DNA of 64,000 nucleotides from Ureibacillus chungkukjangi (GTDB lineage: Bacteria; Bacillota; Bacilli; Bacillales_A; Planococcaceae): NCBI RefSeq assembly GCF_003217295.1, contig NZ_QJTJ01000002.1, positions 186,001 to 250,000 on the forward strand, in the 5' to 3' direction. The notes beneath the pieces were generated by a model, which saw only the letters and a program-made list of their open reading frames with translations, was not told where the DNA came from and did not search any database. The translations under genes and the position numbers were made by a program. Shown piece by piece: positions 41,426 through 50,132 of this stretch (its first letter is position 1; every line of letters starts with the position of its first letter).

Positions 41426-42052
41426 TTATTTTCTTCCAGCTACCCAGTTCATGCCCCAGTTATAGGCTTGGTCCATATTTTTGTGGCCATTAAAGTACTC
41501 TACAAGACGCTCCACCTTAAATGTTTCGTCATTTACATTTTCAATCATGGCGATAGCACACATAATTTGCCCGTTTTTGTGCTCATCCAGCTTCACTTCA
41601 ATGTCTGGGCCTGCAGGGTATTTTAATGTCACAACGCCATCTGCTTGCGACCAATTGGCTGCACCTTCATAGATGAAGGCATACACTAATACACGCTTGA
41701 TTTCAGAAAGCTTACTTCCATTTATGCGAAGGTTTTCTCCACCCGTAGCAGAGCCAGTGCGATCATCTGCATCTAATTGCATATATGGATAGCTTTCGTA
41801 GGAGCCAAATGCATTTCCTAATGCTTGCACACAGCCCTTTTCGCCATTTTTCAGTTCATATAAACAGCCCAAATCAAGATCTACATTATTTGACTTACCT
41901 AGTAAAGAAGAAAGGAAGCCCCCTGATTTTTTCCCAGTATTTTGCTGATTCCAATTCAGATTGACTAAAATTTCACCTATTGCTTGATTGTTTTTAGTCA
42001 GATTAATGGATTGTCCTTTTTTCTTTAACTCGATTTTGTTCAAATTTACCAT
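41426..42052 (-). CDS. TerA-like tellurium-resistance protein
   Basis: A 208-residue protein of the TerA/TerD superfamily. The start GQSINLTKNNQAIGEILVNLNW resembles TerD N termini, and VDLDLGCLYELKNGEKGCVQ, LDADDRTGSATGGENLRI and VLVYAFIYEGAANWSQ are TerA-type blocks with the calcium-binding Asp cluster. It is the last gene of the minus-strand Ter run, 99 bp beyond the HAD gene, and has its own GGGAGG site. Likely a structural or metal-sensing partner of the TerD and vWA proteins. Confidence 0.83.
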   Translation of the reverse strand: MVNLNKIELKKKGQSINLTKNNQAIGEILVNLNWNQQNTGKKSGGFLSSLLGKSNNVDLDLGCLYELKNGEKGCVQALGNAFGSYESYPYMQLDADDRTGSATGGENLRINGSKLSEIKRVLVYAFIYEGAANWSQADGVVTLKYPAGPDIEVKLDEHKNGQIMCAIAMIENVNDETFKVERLVEYFNGHKNMDQAYNWGMNWVAGRK

Positions 42053-42151
42053 TTAATGTAGCCTCCCATTTTTATAGGTACTTTCATTTCAGCCAATTTA
42101 CCGAAATCTTCTTCATCCCGAACACTGCACACCCGCTCGTACTTCCAGCTA

Positions 42152-42955
42152 CTACTTCACCACATTCAGCTCCAAAATGTTCTGAAGCAGCTCCTCTGTT
42201 GAGGTAGCACCCATACCGTTTAACCACTTTACTTTTTCATCATTAGGCTGCATTTCGTATAGCTCTCCATGTGTTGGGCTATAACCATAGTCTGCTTCGA
42301 TAATCATATCGTAGTCCATCATGGAATCACCTGCTGCCACATGAAGGTCATAGTCCACAAAGTTTTGTAAATATCGAACCGCGTAGGCTTTGTTTAAGCT
42401 AGTTGGCAGGACATATAGTTTTCTTCCATGCAGGAAAATACTCCAGCCCATTGTCATTAGCTCACTTTGGAATTCCGCAAGCTCGCCTCTTGGCACAAGC
42501 TCTCTATTGACATGGAACATATAAAACAAATCATCGATGTAAAATTCACGAGCTACCCAGGACTCATGACGAATCTTAGAAAACACCCGAATCATTTCTT
42601 CCTTTGGCTGAGATTGATCTGCTAAACGGTTACGCACAATTTTATTCCACTCTAAATCCGATTTACCGTCAATCAAGAGTGTTCCACCATTGCTTGTTAT
42701 CGCATATTTCGGATTGATATCCTTTGCGAGGGCGTGAATTCTTTCATATTGATAAACTGCTCTCGTTGTCACCGGTACAAACAAGTGCTCTTTGCTAAAT
42801 TGCTTTAACAAATGGATGGAGTCCATAGACATATAAGAAATCTCAAGAGCCTCTTTATGTTCAACAGGAATCACATCTCCAGCTACCGGATATGTCTGCA
42901 TCATCGTATTAGAATAAATTAAAGTACGATCTAAATCGGATGTAAATAAAATCAA
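42152..42955 (-). CDS. HAD-superfamily phosphatase of the Ter cluster
   Basis: A 267-residue HAD hydrolase. The nucleophile motif LFTSDLDRTLIYS is at residues 3-15 (Asp7, Asp9), a Thr in FVPVTTRAVYQYE is motif II-like, and the acidic motif AAGDSMMDYDMI near 217 completes the site. Cofactor-type phosphatases have this cap layout. It follows the StiP/PELOTA gene by 12 bp. In published analysis of Ter systems (Anantharaman, Iyer and Aravind), HAD, PRTase and lyase genes are grouped as a predicted nucleoside-like metabolite pathway. Confidence 0.87.
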   Translation of the reverse strand: MILFTSDLDRTLIYSNTMMQTYPVAGDVIPVEHKEALEISYMSMDSIHLLKQFSKEHLFVPVTTRAVYQYERIHALAKDINPKYAITSNGGTLLIDGKSDLEWNKIVRNRLADQSQPKEEMIRVFSKIRHESWVAREFYIDDLFYMFHVNRELVPRGELAEFQSELMTMGWSIFLHGRKLYVLPTSLNKAYAVRYLQNFVDYDLHVAAGDSMMDYDMIIEADYGYSPTHGELYEMQPNDEKVKWLNGMGATSTEELLQNILELNVVK

Positions 42956-42967
42956 GCTATATCCCCC

Positions 42968-44077
42968 TTATAATTCCTTAATTATTCCACAGCACGAGTA
43001 AGACATGTCCGTAAATTCTTCAATTGGCACATTACGCTCTTTAGCAAGCATCAGGATATGGGTTAAATCATTCGAGTACTTAGGATTCACAAGGATTTTC
43101 CAAGGCACACGACGTAGTAATACACGTGTTGTTTCACCAACACCAGGTTTAATAAAATGCGTATTATTTATGCCGAATTTATCTTGAATTCCTTCAACAG
43201 AACGCATGCCCTTCCAGGAAGGTGTCGCATCCTCTTTTCTCAGCTCCTCAAGCTTTTCTGCTACCTCGTTTTGCACAAGCGCGAATTCACTGGTTAGCGT
43301 ATCTACGTAAAGATTGGACACATCTACATCAGTCAATTCCTTATAATACTTCGCCCCGTGGAAGTCACTTTCCTCCATAAAATCATAATTCAATACAGTT
43401 CGGCTAACTAAGCCTGAAACGGTTGAATTTAGACAAGCCGATGGAATCAAAAAGTCGTCTCGTGTTCCGTAGATACTTACACAATGACCTGGGTCTGCTA
43501 AAACACTTAAAGAAGAATCTAATTTGGCCTCATGCGTCGCATTGTAGGCCTTACATGCCTCATCTAATTCGTATGTAATGGCACCTTTTCCTGTCCAGCC
43601 ATCAACAAATTGAATTTTTGCTTGTGGGTGTTGGTCAAAAATATAGTCGATTGCTACTTCATCAATTCCTCTCCCGCGAATGATCGAGATAGAGTAATGT
43701 GGCACCTCCACTTGATATTTAAATGACAAGTAGCGCTTAATCAAGATTCCAATGGGTGTTCCTGCCCTTGCCAAGCTTACAAGAACCAGATTCTCAAGAC
43801 CGTTTCTTTCCTTGATTTGCTCTGCAACAACCCCTACTGCAATGGCCACGCGTTTTGAGTACTGCTCTAACGTATTATGAAATAACGATAAATATTCTTC
43901 TGTTGGTTGGTATTCTACAGGCAGCATTTCTGAATAATGTGTACCCGATTGGATAAGTTTTTCTCTTTCCTCTGACTTTCTCTCAATCTTAAAATTGCTA
44001 ATATCCCGTAATAAAAAGATAACATCCTCTTCTTTGTAGCTTCCCATTTTATCCGGTTTCACAATTGGTTTGTTCAT
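42968..44077 (-). CDS. StiP-family protein with C-terminal PELOTA-like domain
   Basis: A 369-residue protein from the ATG at 44077 with GGAGGG 7 bp upstream; an upstream ATG adds five residues. The main domain carries NLVLVSLARAGTPIGILIKR and KIQFVDGWTGKGAI, which recall phosphoribosyltransferase PRPP loops; databases call this domain cysteine protease StiP. The C-terminal part (about 275-369) fits the PELOTA RNA-binding domain and ends in SYSCCGIIKEL. Real activity is unproven; I treat the protease label as uncertain. It sits mid-operon, 41 bp after the PRTase gene. Confidence 0.8.
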   Translation of the reverse strand: MNKPIVKPDKMGSYKEEDVIFLLRDISNFKIERKSEEREKLIQSGTHYSEMLPVEYQPTEEYLSLFHNTLEQYSKRVAIAVGVVAEQIKERNGLENLVLVSLARAGTPIGILIKRYLSFKYQVEVPHYSISIIRGRGIDEVAIDYIFDQHPQAKIQFVDGWTGKGAITYELDEACKAYNATHEAKLDSSLSVLADPGHCVSIYGTRDDFLIPSACLNSTVSGLVSRTVLNYDFMEESDFHGAKYYKELTDVDVSNLYVDTLTSEFALVQNEVAEKLEELRKEDATPSWKGMRSVEGIQDKFGINNTHFIKPGVGETTRVLLRRVPWKILVNPKYSNDLTHILMLAKERNVPIEEFTDMSYSCCGIIKEL

Positions 44078-44118
44078 ACATATTCCCTCCATGCTTTTGT
44101 AGTTTGGCGTTTGCTCCT

Positions 44119-45498
44119 TTACTCCACGATTTCAGTCATATTAACGATATTAATATATGGTAGATTTACTCTTGCTAACTCCTCTATTAACGGGCTTGCC
44201 GCATCTAAAGAGGACATTCTTTCAAAGATGATAAAGACCTCATCATATTGGTTTGCTTGAATATTATACAGATAGTTTGTTACCCCTTGGTTCTCAGGAC
44301 TATCGAAGGTGAACTTTTGCCAAATGGTATAGTTATTTGAGTTCGTATGATAGATTGGGCTACGTGTAGTTGAATGGAAAGAGACACCCTCCCCCATCTG
44401 AGCAGCAATGTGCATAGGTAAATACATAAATTCGCCCGTACCAATGACCAATGTTTTTTTGCCCCGTCTTTTTTCTTTCACGTAATTTGCAACTGCTTGG
44501 ATTTGATTTGAAAACGCCTTTTCCTTTTCTATGGAAAGACCAAATCTTCCTGTTGCATGTAGATAGCTCGATTTGTTTGGAATGCCATTGACACTAGTTG
44601 AAGAGCTTTGTTGAAGGCCATCTGATGATAAAAGGTGAGAAACCGGTAGATAAGATACCTCTGGTTGGAATGAGTGATCAGTTTTCGTTTCGTGCTCTTC
44701 TGTGCTTGGTGTTCCACTAATTGAAACGACCCCATCTATTAAAGCAATGGTATGAATTTTAACATCCAATTCGTCCTCTAATTGACGGTATCGCTCACGA
44801 TATTCTGGCGTACGCCAATCTAATATCGAAACGACTGTAAATTCCTTCTTCAAGGGATACTCGGCTTTAATCGTCCGTATTATATTGATGGCTGTTTTCC
44901 CAGTTGTGACTTCATCATCCACAAGAACCACTTCACTGTCATCCTGGAAAAATTCTGCATCAAGTGCATAAACACGATGACTCGTAGCATGCGAATGCTC
45001 CTCTTCAAAATTAATAATTGAAGTGAGACTTTCAATTTGCTCACGTGTTGTATGAATATACTTTGCATTATTGCTAAAGCTGCTAAAGACTGCGTGACCC
45101 AGTGCAGTTGCTGTTTCTGCAAAGCCGACAAAGGTTGTGGCCTTTGGAAGTGAAATCGGGGCTTTTTGTAGTGAGCCCCAGATTTCCTCTAATCCTTCAT
45201 TTGTTTGGATAGCATTTGCGATTTTTTGAGCACGTGAATCACTTTCCCCATGAACTACCTCTAAATAACGTATCGCAAGTAAGCTTCCCACAAGCAACGG
45301 TATTTTAGGATTGACTGCAAGATGCTTTCCTAAAACCTTGCTAACAAATAAGAAGCTTCGGTTTTTATTGATTCGTGCTGCCATTTGAAATAACTGACCA
45401 AGCTGAAAATCGTATGGATTATTTAATACATCCACTTCGACAGTTAAGTCATTTAATACTTGATATACTTCTTTATTTTCAACAGGCTTCAGAGTCAT
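44119..45498 (-). CDS. phosphoribosyltransferase with TRSP domain
   Basis: A 459-residue protein. The N-terminal PRTase domain includes the PRPP-binding motif VVLVDDEVTTGKTAINII (about 191-208). The C-terminal domain is of the TRSP type, named for a motif seen here as STTRSPIYH. It probably transfers a ribose-5-phosphate in the proposed Ter metabolite pathway. It starts 6 bp after the citrate-lyase-like gene stop, with AAGGAGAG inside that gap and the preceding codons, so translation is likely coupled. Confidence 0.87.
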   Translation of the reverse strand: MTLKPVENKEVYQVLNDLTVEVDVLNNPYDFQLGQLFQMAARINKNRSFLFVSKVLGKHLAVNPKIPLLVGSLLAIRYLEVVHGESDSRAQKIANAIQTNEGLEEIWGSLQKAPISLPKATTFVGFAETATALGHAVFSSFSNNAKYIHTTREQIESLTSIINFEEEHSHATSHRVYALDAEFFQDDSEVVLVDDEVTTGKTAINIIRTIKAEYPLKKEFTVVSILDWRTPEYRERYRQLEDELDVKIHTIALIDGVVSISGTPSTEEHETKTDHSFQPEVSYLPVSHLLSSDGLQQSSSTSVNGIPNKSSYLHATGRFGLSIEKEKAFSNQIQAVANYVKEKRRGKKTLVIGTGEFMYLPMHIAAQMGEGVSFHSTTRSPIYHTNSNNYTIWQKFTFDSPENQGVTNYLYNIQANQYDEVFIIFERMSSLDAASPLIEELARVNLPYINIVNMTEIVE

Positions 45499-45504
45499 CT
45501 CTCC

Positions 45505-46698
45505 TTATCTCTTAATCTTCACTTCTTCTATTATCAAGCTTGTAAAATCCTGATGCTCATTATAAACACCAAACGCTTTTGCTCTTAGTAAAATTCGTTT
45601 TGCCCAATAATGATGAGGCTTTACTTCATTCATTTTATTTTGATACTGACTTTTTAAGACACCCACATTCCCTTCAGCATTATTGATGATACTTAACGCA
45701 TCCATATACTCCTCATGTGTTACGGTATAGAGTGCATGAACAGGTTTAATATGGGTTGGGTGAATAATTGTCTTACCAACAATACCATTTAACTTATCTA
45801 AAATGACTTCATTAATCAGTCCATCTAGGAATTCGTTAATTAGCTCTCTACGCTTTTTAAGACCTGTGCTCCCATGTCTGAATTCAAATGGGCTGACACG
45901 GAGCTGTGGCTTTAAAATTCGTTCCTCTTTTGAGAAATACTCCCACACTGGACCAGAAATGACATAGCCATCCTCTTGACGATTAAATATATTTAAAATA
46001 TTAGCTAAGCAATCACGAATAATGGACACATCATAGATAGTCGTATCTACATTTCTTCTAATTCCATACAATCCGCAAAAATCTGTACAGCCAACTCGAA
46101 TATTTAAAATATACTTACTATATGAATCGATTATTTTTTTTGTTTCTAATAAGGATTCTAACCGGTCTTCCTTATATATAAATTCACTAGATTCCAGGAT
46201 TGGCATGGCATATAGAACTGTGTCCTCAGTATTAATGTCAGCAATAATTTCTAAAAATTCCCGACCGTTTTTAGGGGAGAATTTAGGGAAAACATAGCCA
46301 GTTAATACTTTATTAAATATGCCAAATTTCGAATTCATTCTTTTTAATTGCTCTGGAGTTCTAACCCTTACAAAAATCAGGGGCAAATCCTCTATTGTGA
46401 TGATTTGATTTTCAAGAGCGTAATAAATTGTTTCCAGATGCTTTACTAAAAGCTCCTCTGCCTCTTCTAGCTGGTTATCCCCAACAGCATCCTCTAAATC
46501 AATCACCATTGATACTAGCTCTTCGAACTTCTTTGTAATGACATCTTGAGCAATACTTTCCTTTGTCGCCGGCATGTAGAGAGTTGCACCTACCATGTAA
46601 GAAAGAACCTCTTTTTCTGAATACTTAGTAAAGGACTCTGGCTGTTTATAAAAGATTCTCTCCAATCTTTCAGGTGACTCAAAGCTAAAATGTTTCAT
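45505..46698 (-). CDS. HpcH/HpaI aldolase / citrate lyase-like TIM-barrel enzyme
   Basis: A 397-residue predicted C-C bond lyase. The start is the ATG at 46698 after a GGGGGG stretch; an upstream in-frame codon adds 28 residues that overlap a terminator-like hairpin. TIM-barrel markers are MVIDLEDAVGD (acidic metal site), LIFVRVRTPEQL, YAMPILESSEFIY, and NIRVGCTDFCGLYG. Related enzymes in Ter clusters are predicted to act on a nucleoside-linked intermediate. It opens a four-gene minus-strand run (lyase, PRTase-TRSP, StiP, HAD). Confidence 0.85.
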   Translation of the reverse strand: MKHFSFESPERLERIFYKQPESFTKYSEKEVLSYMVGATLYMPATKESIAQDVITKKFEELVSMVIDLEDAVGDNQLEEAEELLVKHLETIYYALENQIITIEDLPLIFVRVRTPEQLKRMNSKFGIFNKVLTGYVFPKFSPKNGREFLEIIADINTEDTVLYAMPILESSEFIYKEDRLESLLETKKIIDSYSKYILNIRVGCTDFCGLYGIRRNVDTTIYDVSIIRDCLANILNIFNRQEDGYVISGPVWEYFSKEERILKPQLRVSPFEFRHGSTGLKKRRELINEFLDGLINEVILDKLNGIVGKTIIHPTHIKPVHALYTVTHEEYMDALSIINNAEGNVGVLKSQYQNKMNEVKPHHYWAKRILLRAKAFGVYNEHQDFTSLIIEEVKIKR

Positions 46699-46723
46699 CC
46701 CATTCCCCCCAACCTTTTGTATT

Positions 46724-46758
46724 AGAAAAACACAACTCGACCCAAAATGGTCGAGTTG
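46724..46758 (-). terminator. intrinsic terminator between terC and the Ter metabolic genes
   Basis: A perfect 10-bp stem (46733-46742 / 46749-46758) followed on the minus strand by TGTTTTTCTAAT. The stem ends only 34 bp before the start codon of the citrate-lyase-like gene, so the downstream genes depend either on read-through or on a promoter overlapping this element. Confidence 0.8.
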
Positions 46759-46861
46759 ATGTCGTTTCCTTAACGGATTCAATTATCAATAATTCATATT
46801 CGTTAAAGAAAAGCTACCGCTTAAATAGCAGTAGCTAAATCTATTGATTTAAACTAAGAGA

Positions 46862-47632
46862 TTACAAGTTTATATTCTCTTCATCTGTCGCTTTCTTCTT
46901 ATTCATAAAGTGAATAACAAAGGTAGCTGCAAAGGCTACAATTAATATTAAGAAGAATAACCAGTGCTCTAAGTGGAACCCAAAAACACTCGCTAACATC
47001 TTCAATGAAATAATACCGATTAATACAAAGGCTGTATTTTCTAGCTCAGGGACTTTTTCAATTAATGTAAGGAACAATCCGGCAACTGTACGCATCATGA
47101 TGATTCCCAGCATACCACCAAGTAAAAGCACCCATACCTGATCAGATATGGCAAATGCCGCCAAGATGGAATCGACCGAGAAGGCAATATCCATTAGCTC
47201 AACGGAGATTACCGTTGCCCAGAACGTACCAAATAGGCGAACTAATAGAGTATCTTTTTTAAATTCCTTTGCTTCATCCTCATCTTCGCCACCTTTTTTG
47301 CGGAAATGCGAATATACAAGCCATCCTAAATAAAGGGCACCTAGTACTTTGATGAACCAGAATTTGATTAGATATACACCAATACCTATGAATAGGAAAC
47401 GGAAGAAGTATGCACCTAGCATCCCATACATAAGTGCTTTCTTTCTTTGCTTCTCTGGAAGGTGTTTTACTAATACCGCTAAAACAAGGGCATTATCAGC
47501 AGATAATAAACCTTCTATTACAACCAGCGATCCAATTAACCCCCACGCTACAGGGTCTGTTAATACTTCACCCCACATCTCCCAGTCAAAAAACATGGCA
47601 TATGTGCTTAATATTTGATTAATAACGTCCAA
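46862..47632 (-). CDS. TerC-family membrane protein
   Basis: A 256-residue integral membrane protein starting at a TTG with GAGGGA 5-6 bp upstream. Seven or so helices are visible. Family motifs are VVIEGLLSADNALVLAVLV (conserved Asp in the first membrane core) and SVELMDIAFSVDSILAAFAIS (second conserved acidic core), with a charged loop (HFRKKGGEDEDEAKEFKK) between. Bacillus TerC proteins (YceF, YkoY) export manganese and help load metal onto secreted enzymes. It is encoded right after the three TerD genes, as in the yceCDEF arrangement. Confidence 0.92.
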   Translation of the reverse strand: MDVINQILSTYAMFFDWEMWGEVLTDPVAWGLIGSLVVIEGLLSADNALVLAVLVKHLPEKQRKKALMYGMLGAYFFRFLFIGIGVYLIKFWFIKVLGALYLGWLVYSHFRKKGGEDEDEAKEFKKDTLLVRLFGTFWATVISVELMDIAFSVDSILAAFAISDQVWVLLLGGMLGIIMMRTVAGLFLTLIEKVPELENTAFVLIGIISLKMLASVFGFHLEHWLFFLILIVAFAATFVIHFMNKKKATDEENINL

Positions 47633-47690
47633 AGTAGTCCCTCACAATTTACATATCCTATTTTTATATTAAATTCATTTAGATAGACAA

Positions 47691-48284
47691 TTATGCATTC
47701 AGCCCATAGGCATTAACTAACGCCTGTAAACCGCCTTGGTAGCCAGAACCGACCGCATTAAATTTCCAGTCGTTTCCGTGCTTATAAACCTCACAGAAAA
47801 CAACTGCTGTTTCAATACTGAAGTCTTCACCCAAATCATAGCGCAACACTTCATTACCCGTATCTTCATTAACTAAACGAACAAATGCATTAGATACCTG
47901 ACCAAAGTTTTGATGGCGTACCTCTGCATCATGAATCGTTACAGTAATTGCAACCTTTTGAACATCATGGGGAACCTTTGATAGGTCAATTTTAATTTGC
48001 TCGTCATCACCATCGCCTTCTCCAGTTCGGTTATCTCCTGTATGAGTTACTGAACCGTCAGCACTGCGTAGATTATTGTAGAAGATAAAATCAGTTTCCT
48101 TTCTACATTTACCACTCGCATCTAAAAGAAATGCAGAAGCATCTAAATCGAAATCTTGACCACCATCAAATTGTTTGATATCCCATCCCAATCCAATAAT
48201 AATACGTTGTAATGATGGGTCATTTTTGGTTAAATCAATCCGTTGACCTTTACTTAATTGAATTGCCAAATTCAATTCCTCCAA
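47691..48284 (-). CDS. TerD-domain protein 1
   Basis: A 197-residue single TerD domain. Typical blocks: [25 protein letters not shown] at the start, [35 protein letters not shown], and [17 protein letters not shown] at the end. TerD domains bind calcium through the Asp-rich loops and act in cytoplasmic or membrane-associated stress complexes. It follows TerD 2 by 81 bp and precedes terC by 58 bp. In Bacillus the equivalents are induced by cell-envelope stress sigma factors. Confidence 0.94.
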   Translation of the reverse strand: MEELNLAIQLSKGQRIDLTKNDPSLQRIIIGLGWDIKQFDGGQDFDLDASAFLLDASGKCRKETDFIFYNNLRSADGSVTHTGDNRTGEGDGDDEQIKIDLSKVPHDVQKVAITVTIHDAEVRHQNFGQVSNAFVRLVNEDTGNEVLRYDLGEDFSIETAVVFCEVYKHGNDWKFNAVGSGYQGGLQALVNAYGLNA

Positions 48285-48365
48285 ACATTTTCAGAATAAT
48301 CAATCAATTATATCGAAAGTAACACAGCAACTAGATAAAGATAAGTCACTGTGCTACATCATAAA

Positions 48366-48947
48366 TTAACCTACTTGTAAACCAAAGTCATTACATAATG
48401 CCGCTAAGCCGCCTTGGTAGCCAGAACCAATTGCACTGAATTTCCACTCGCCATTATGACGGTATAATTCTCCAACTACTACTGCTGTTTCGATACTGAA
48501 GTCTTCACCTAAGTCATAGCGAATAATTTCTTCATTTGTTTCATCATTTACTACACGAATAAATGCATTTGAAACCATACCGAAGTTTTGTGTTCTAGCT
48601 TCTGCATCATGAATCGTAACTGTAAACGTTACTTTTTGAATGCTTTCCGGGATGTCTTTAAGAGCGATTTTAACTTGCTCATCATCACCCTCACCTTCAC
48701 CAGTTAAGTTATCACCAGTATGAACTACTGAGCCATTTCCACCTGTTGTTTGGTTGTAGAAGACAAAATCCTGAGGTCCAGAAACTTTGTTCGTTGCGTC
48801 TAATAAGAATACTGATGAATCTAAGTCGAAATCATGTCCACCATCATACTTATTTGTATCCCAGCCAAGTCCTACTGTAATTTTTGATAATCCTGGATTT
48901 GTTTTTGTTAAATCAACCTTTTGACCTTTTGCAAGTGATACTACCAT
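48366..48947 (-). CDS. TerD-domain protein 2
   Basis: A 193-residue TerD domain closely similar to its neighbour: [58 protein letters not shown], and [17 protein letters not shown]. The likeness to TerD 1 suggests recent tandem duplication, whereas TerD 3 is more diverged. The same calcium-binding Asp and Glu residues are present in all. An AGGAGG site precedes the ATG. It forms part of a three-TerD plus terC operon. Confidence 0.94.
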   Translation of the reverse strand: MVVSLAKGQKVDLTKTNPGLSKITVGLGWDTNKYDGGHDFDLDSSVFLLDATNKVSGPQDFVFYNQTTGGNGSVVHTGDNLTGEGEGDDEQVKIALKDIPESIQKVTFTVTIHDAEARTQNFGMVSNAFIRVVNDETNEEIIRYDLGEDFSIETAVVVGELYRHNGEWKFSAIGSGYQGGLAALCNDFGLQVG

Positions 48948-48994
48948 TTGAAATCCTCCTAATTATTGATGAATTTTTTAGTTTACTATTAAAA

Positions 48995-49588
48995 TCATGT
49001 ATAACGGTTACAGATTGCTGATAAGCCCGGATCTGTTGTTCCAGTTCCAATTGCTGCAAACTTCCATTCATCGTTATGACGATAAATTTCACCTGTTATT
49101 AATGATGTCTGACCAGAATAGTTGTCAGATAAGTTATATCTCACAATTTCCTCATTTGTTTGTGGGTTAACCACGCGAATATAAGCATTTTTAATCATGC
49201 CGAAATCTTGCTTTCTTCTTTCGCAATCATAAATATTAACAACGAAAACTAATTTGTTATATTGAGCTGGGATATTTCTTAAATCCACCATAATTGTTTC
49301 GTCGTCGCCATCGCCTTCACCTGTTAAATTATCCCCAGAGTGAACGACCGAACCATTATTACTACTTTTGTTTCCAAAGTATATGAGATCCTTTTTATCT
49401 GTAAAACGGTCATTTTGTAGCATAATTACGGACGCATCACAGTCGACATCTGGTCCCGAAGATTTAAAAAAGCTAAATCCTCCTGTTTTCCCTACCGGAT
49501 CCCAGCCTAGTCCAACCATCACACGGCTTAAATCTGCCTTACCCTTTGTTAAATCGATACGTTGACCTTTTTGCAAGTTAATAGTCAT
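48995..49588 (-). CDS. TerD-domain protein 3 (first gene of the operon)
   Basis: A 197-residue TerD domain, first of the terDDD-terC run. It keeps [27 protein letters not shown] and [23 protein letters not shown], but inserts a short glycine/serine segment (GGFSFFKSSGPDVDCDAS) where the other two have the Asp-rich calcium loop. It ends in GTGTTDPGLSAICNRY instead of [11 protein letters not shown]. This form corresponds to the diverged TerD member in Bacillus yceCDE clusters. AGGAGGGAC lies upstream of the ATG. Promoter elements could not be fixed with confidence. Confidence 0.93.
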   Translation of the reverse strand: MTINLQKGQRIDLTKGKADLSRVMVGLGWDPVGKTGGFSFFKSSGPDVDCDASVIMLQNDRFTDKKDLIYFGNKSSNNGSVVHSGDNLTGEGDGDDETIMVDLRNIPAQYNKLVFVVNIYDCERRKQDFGMIKNAYIRVVNPQTNEEIVRYNLSDNYSGQTSLITGEIYRHNDEWKFAAIGTGTTDPGLSAICNRYT

Positions 49589-50094
49589 CAGCTTTTAGTC
49601 CCTCCTTCAAACACTTAAAGAATACAATTTTTCAAATTCGCTAAAACAGTATGTACGATTATGTACTTATTTAAAATCGTTAAATTCAATTACCCATTAT
49701 TAGTCTAGTAATAAAAAAGTAGTAAGTAAATGATATTACCTAAATTTTACATTTAAATAACAATTTAGAACTCACCTTTTATATATACATAATCTGGTAA
49801 AAAACACATTTCAATGGGTGATTTTAATTATCGAGAATAAAAAATATAGCTAGTTTTAAGCACAGAAACGCTACATTAAACGCATTATTCAGATAATTAA
49901 TACAGTTATCATGTTACCATATGGGGCATATTTTTACAATTAATACACCCACCTATATTTTTCCATATATCTGTCATAAAACAAGATTTAAGGTTCATCA
50001 ACATGAACACTTCATATTTCGTTAGAAAAACACCTATCGACTAAAATAGTTCGCGAGGATGTTTTACTAAACGCTCTTGTATTTTGAGCCAGAC
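49589..50094. other. AT-rich leader region of the terD operon
   Basis: No gene is seen in this stretch. It should contain the terD promoter, but no clear sigma-A, sigma-B or ECF pattern could be fixed. A hairpin-like element at 50022-50070 resembles the one before the citrate-lyase-like gene. Confidence 0.4.
50022..50070. repeat. second copy of a TTAGAAAAACAC hairpin element
   Basis: TTAGAAAAACAC, then TCGAC, AAAAT, TTCG and GATGTTTT in the same order as at 46722-46768 (there TTAGAAAAACAC, TCGAC, AAAAT, GTCG, GATGTCGTTT). The stem is less perfect here. Confidence 0.55.
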
Positions 50095-50132
50095 AAAAAA
50101 CCTAACGTTTAGGTGCTTTTCCTAAAGTTAGG
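50095..50132 (-). terminator. intrinsic terminator of the diguanylate cyclase gene
   Basis: 12-bp stem with one bulge (50101-50113 / 50121-50132) followed on the minus strand by TTTTTTGTC. Its first arm includes the stop codon of the gene. Confidence 0.85.

Noticed and set aside
46724-46758. Metal-responsive riboswitch in front of the citrate-lyase-like gene
   Set aside because: Only a simple stem plus T-run is visible; no aptamer-sized conserved structure could be recognised.
46699-46782. N-terminal extension of the citrate-lyase-like protein
   Set aside because: The added 28 residues would be read through the terminator hairpin and the better ribosome site is before the ATG at 46698.
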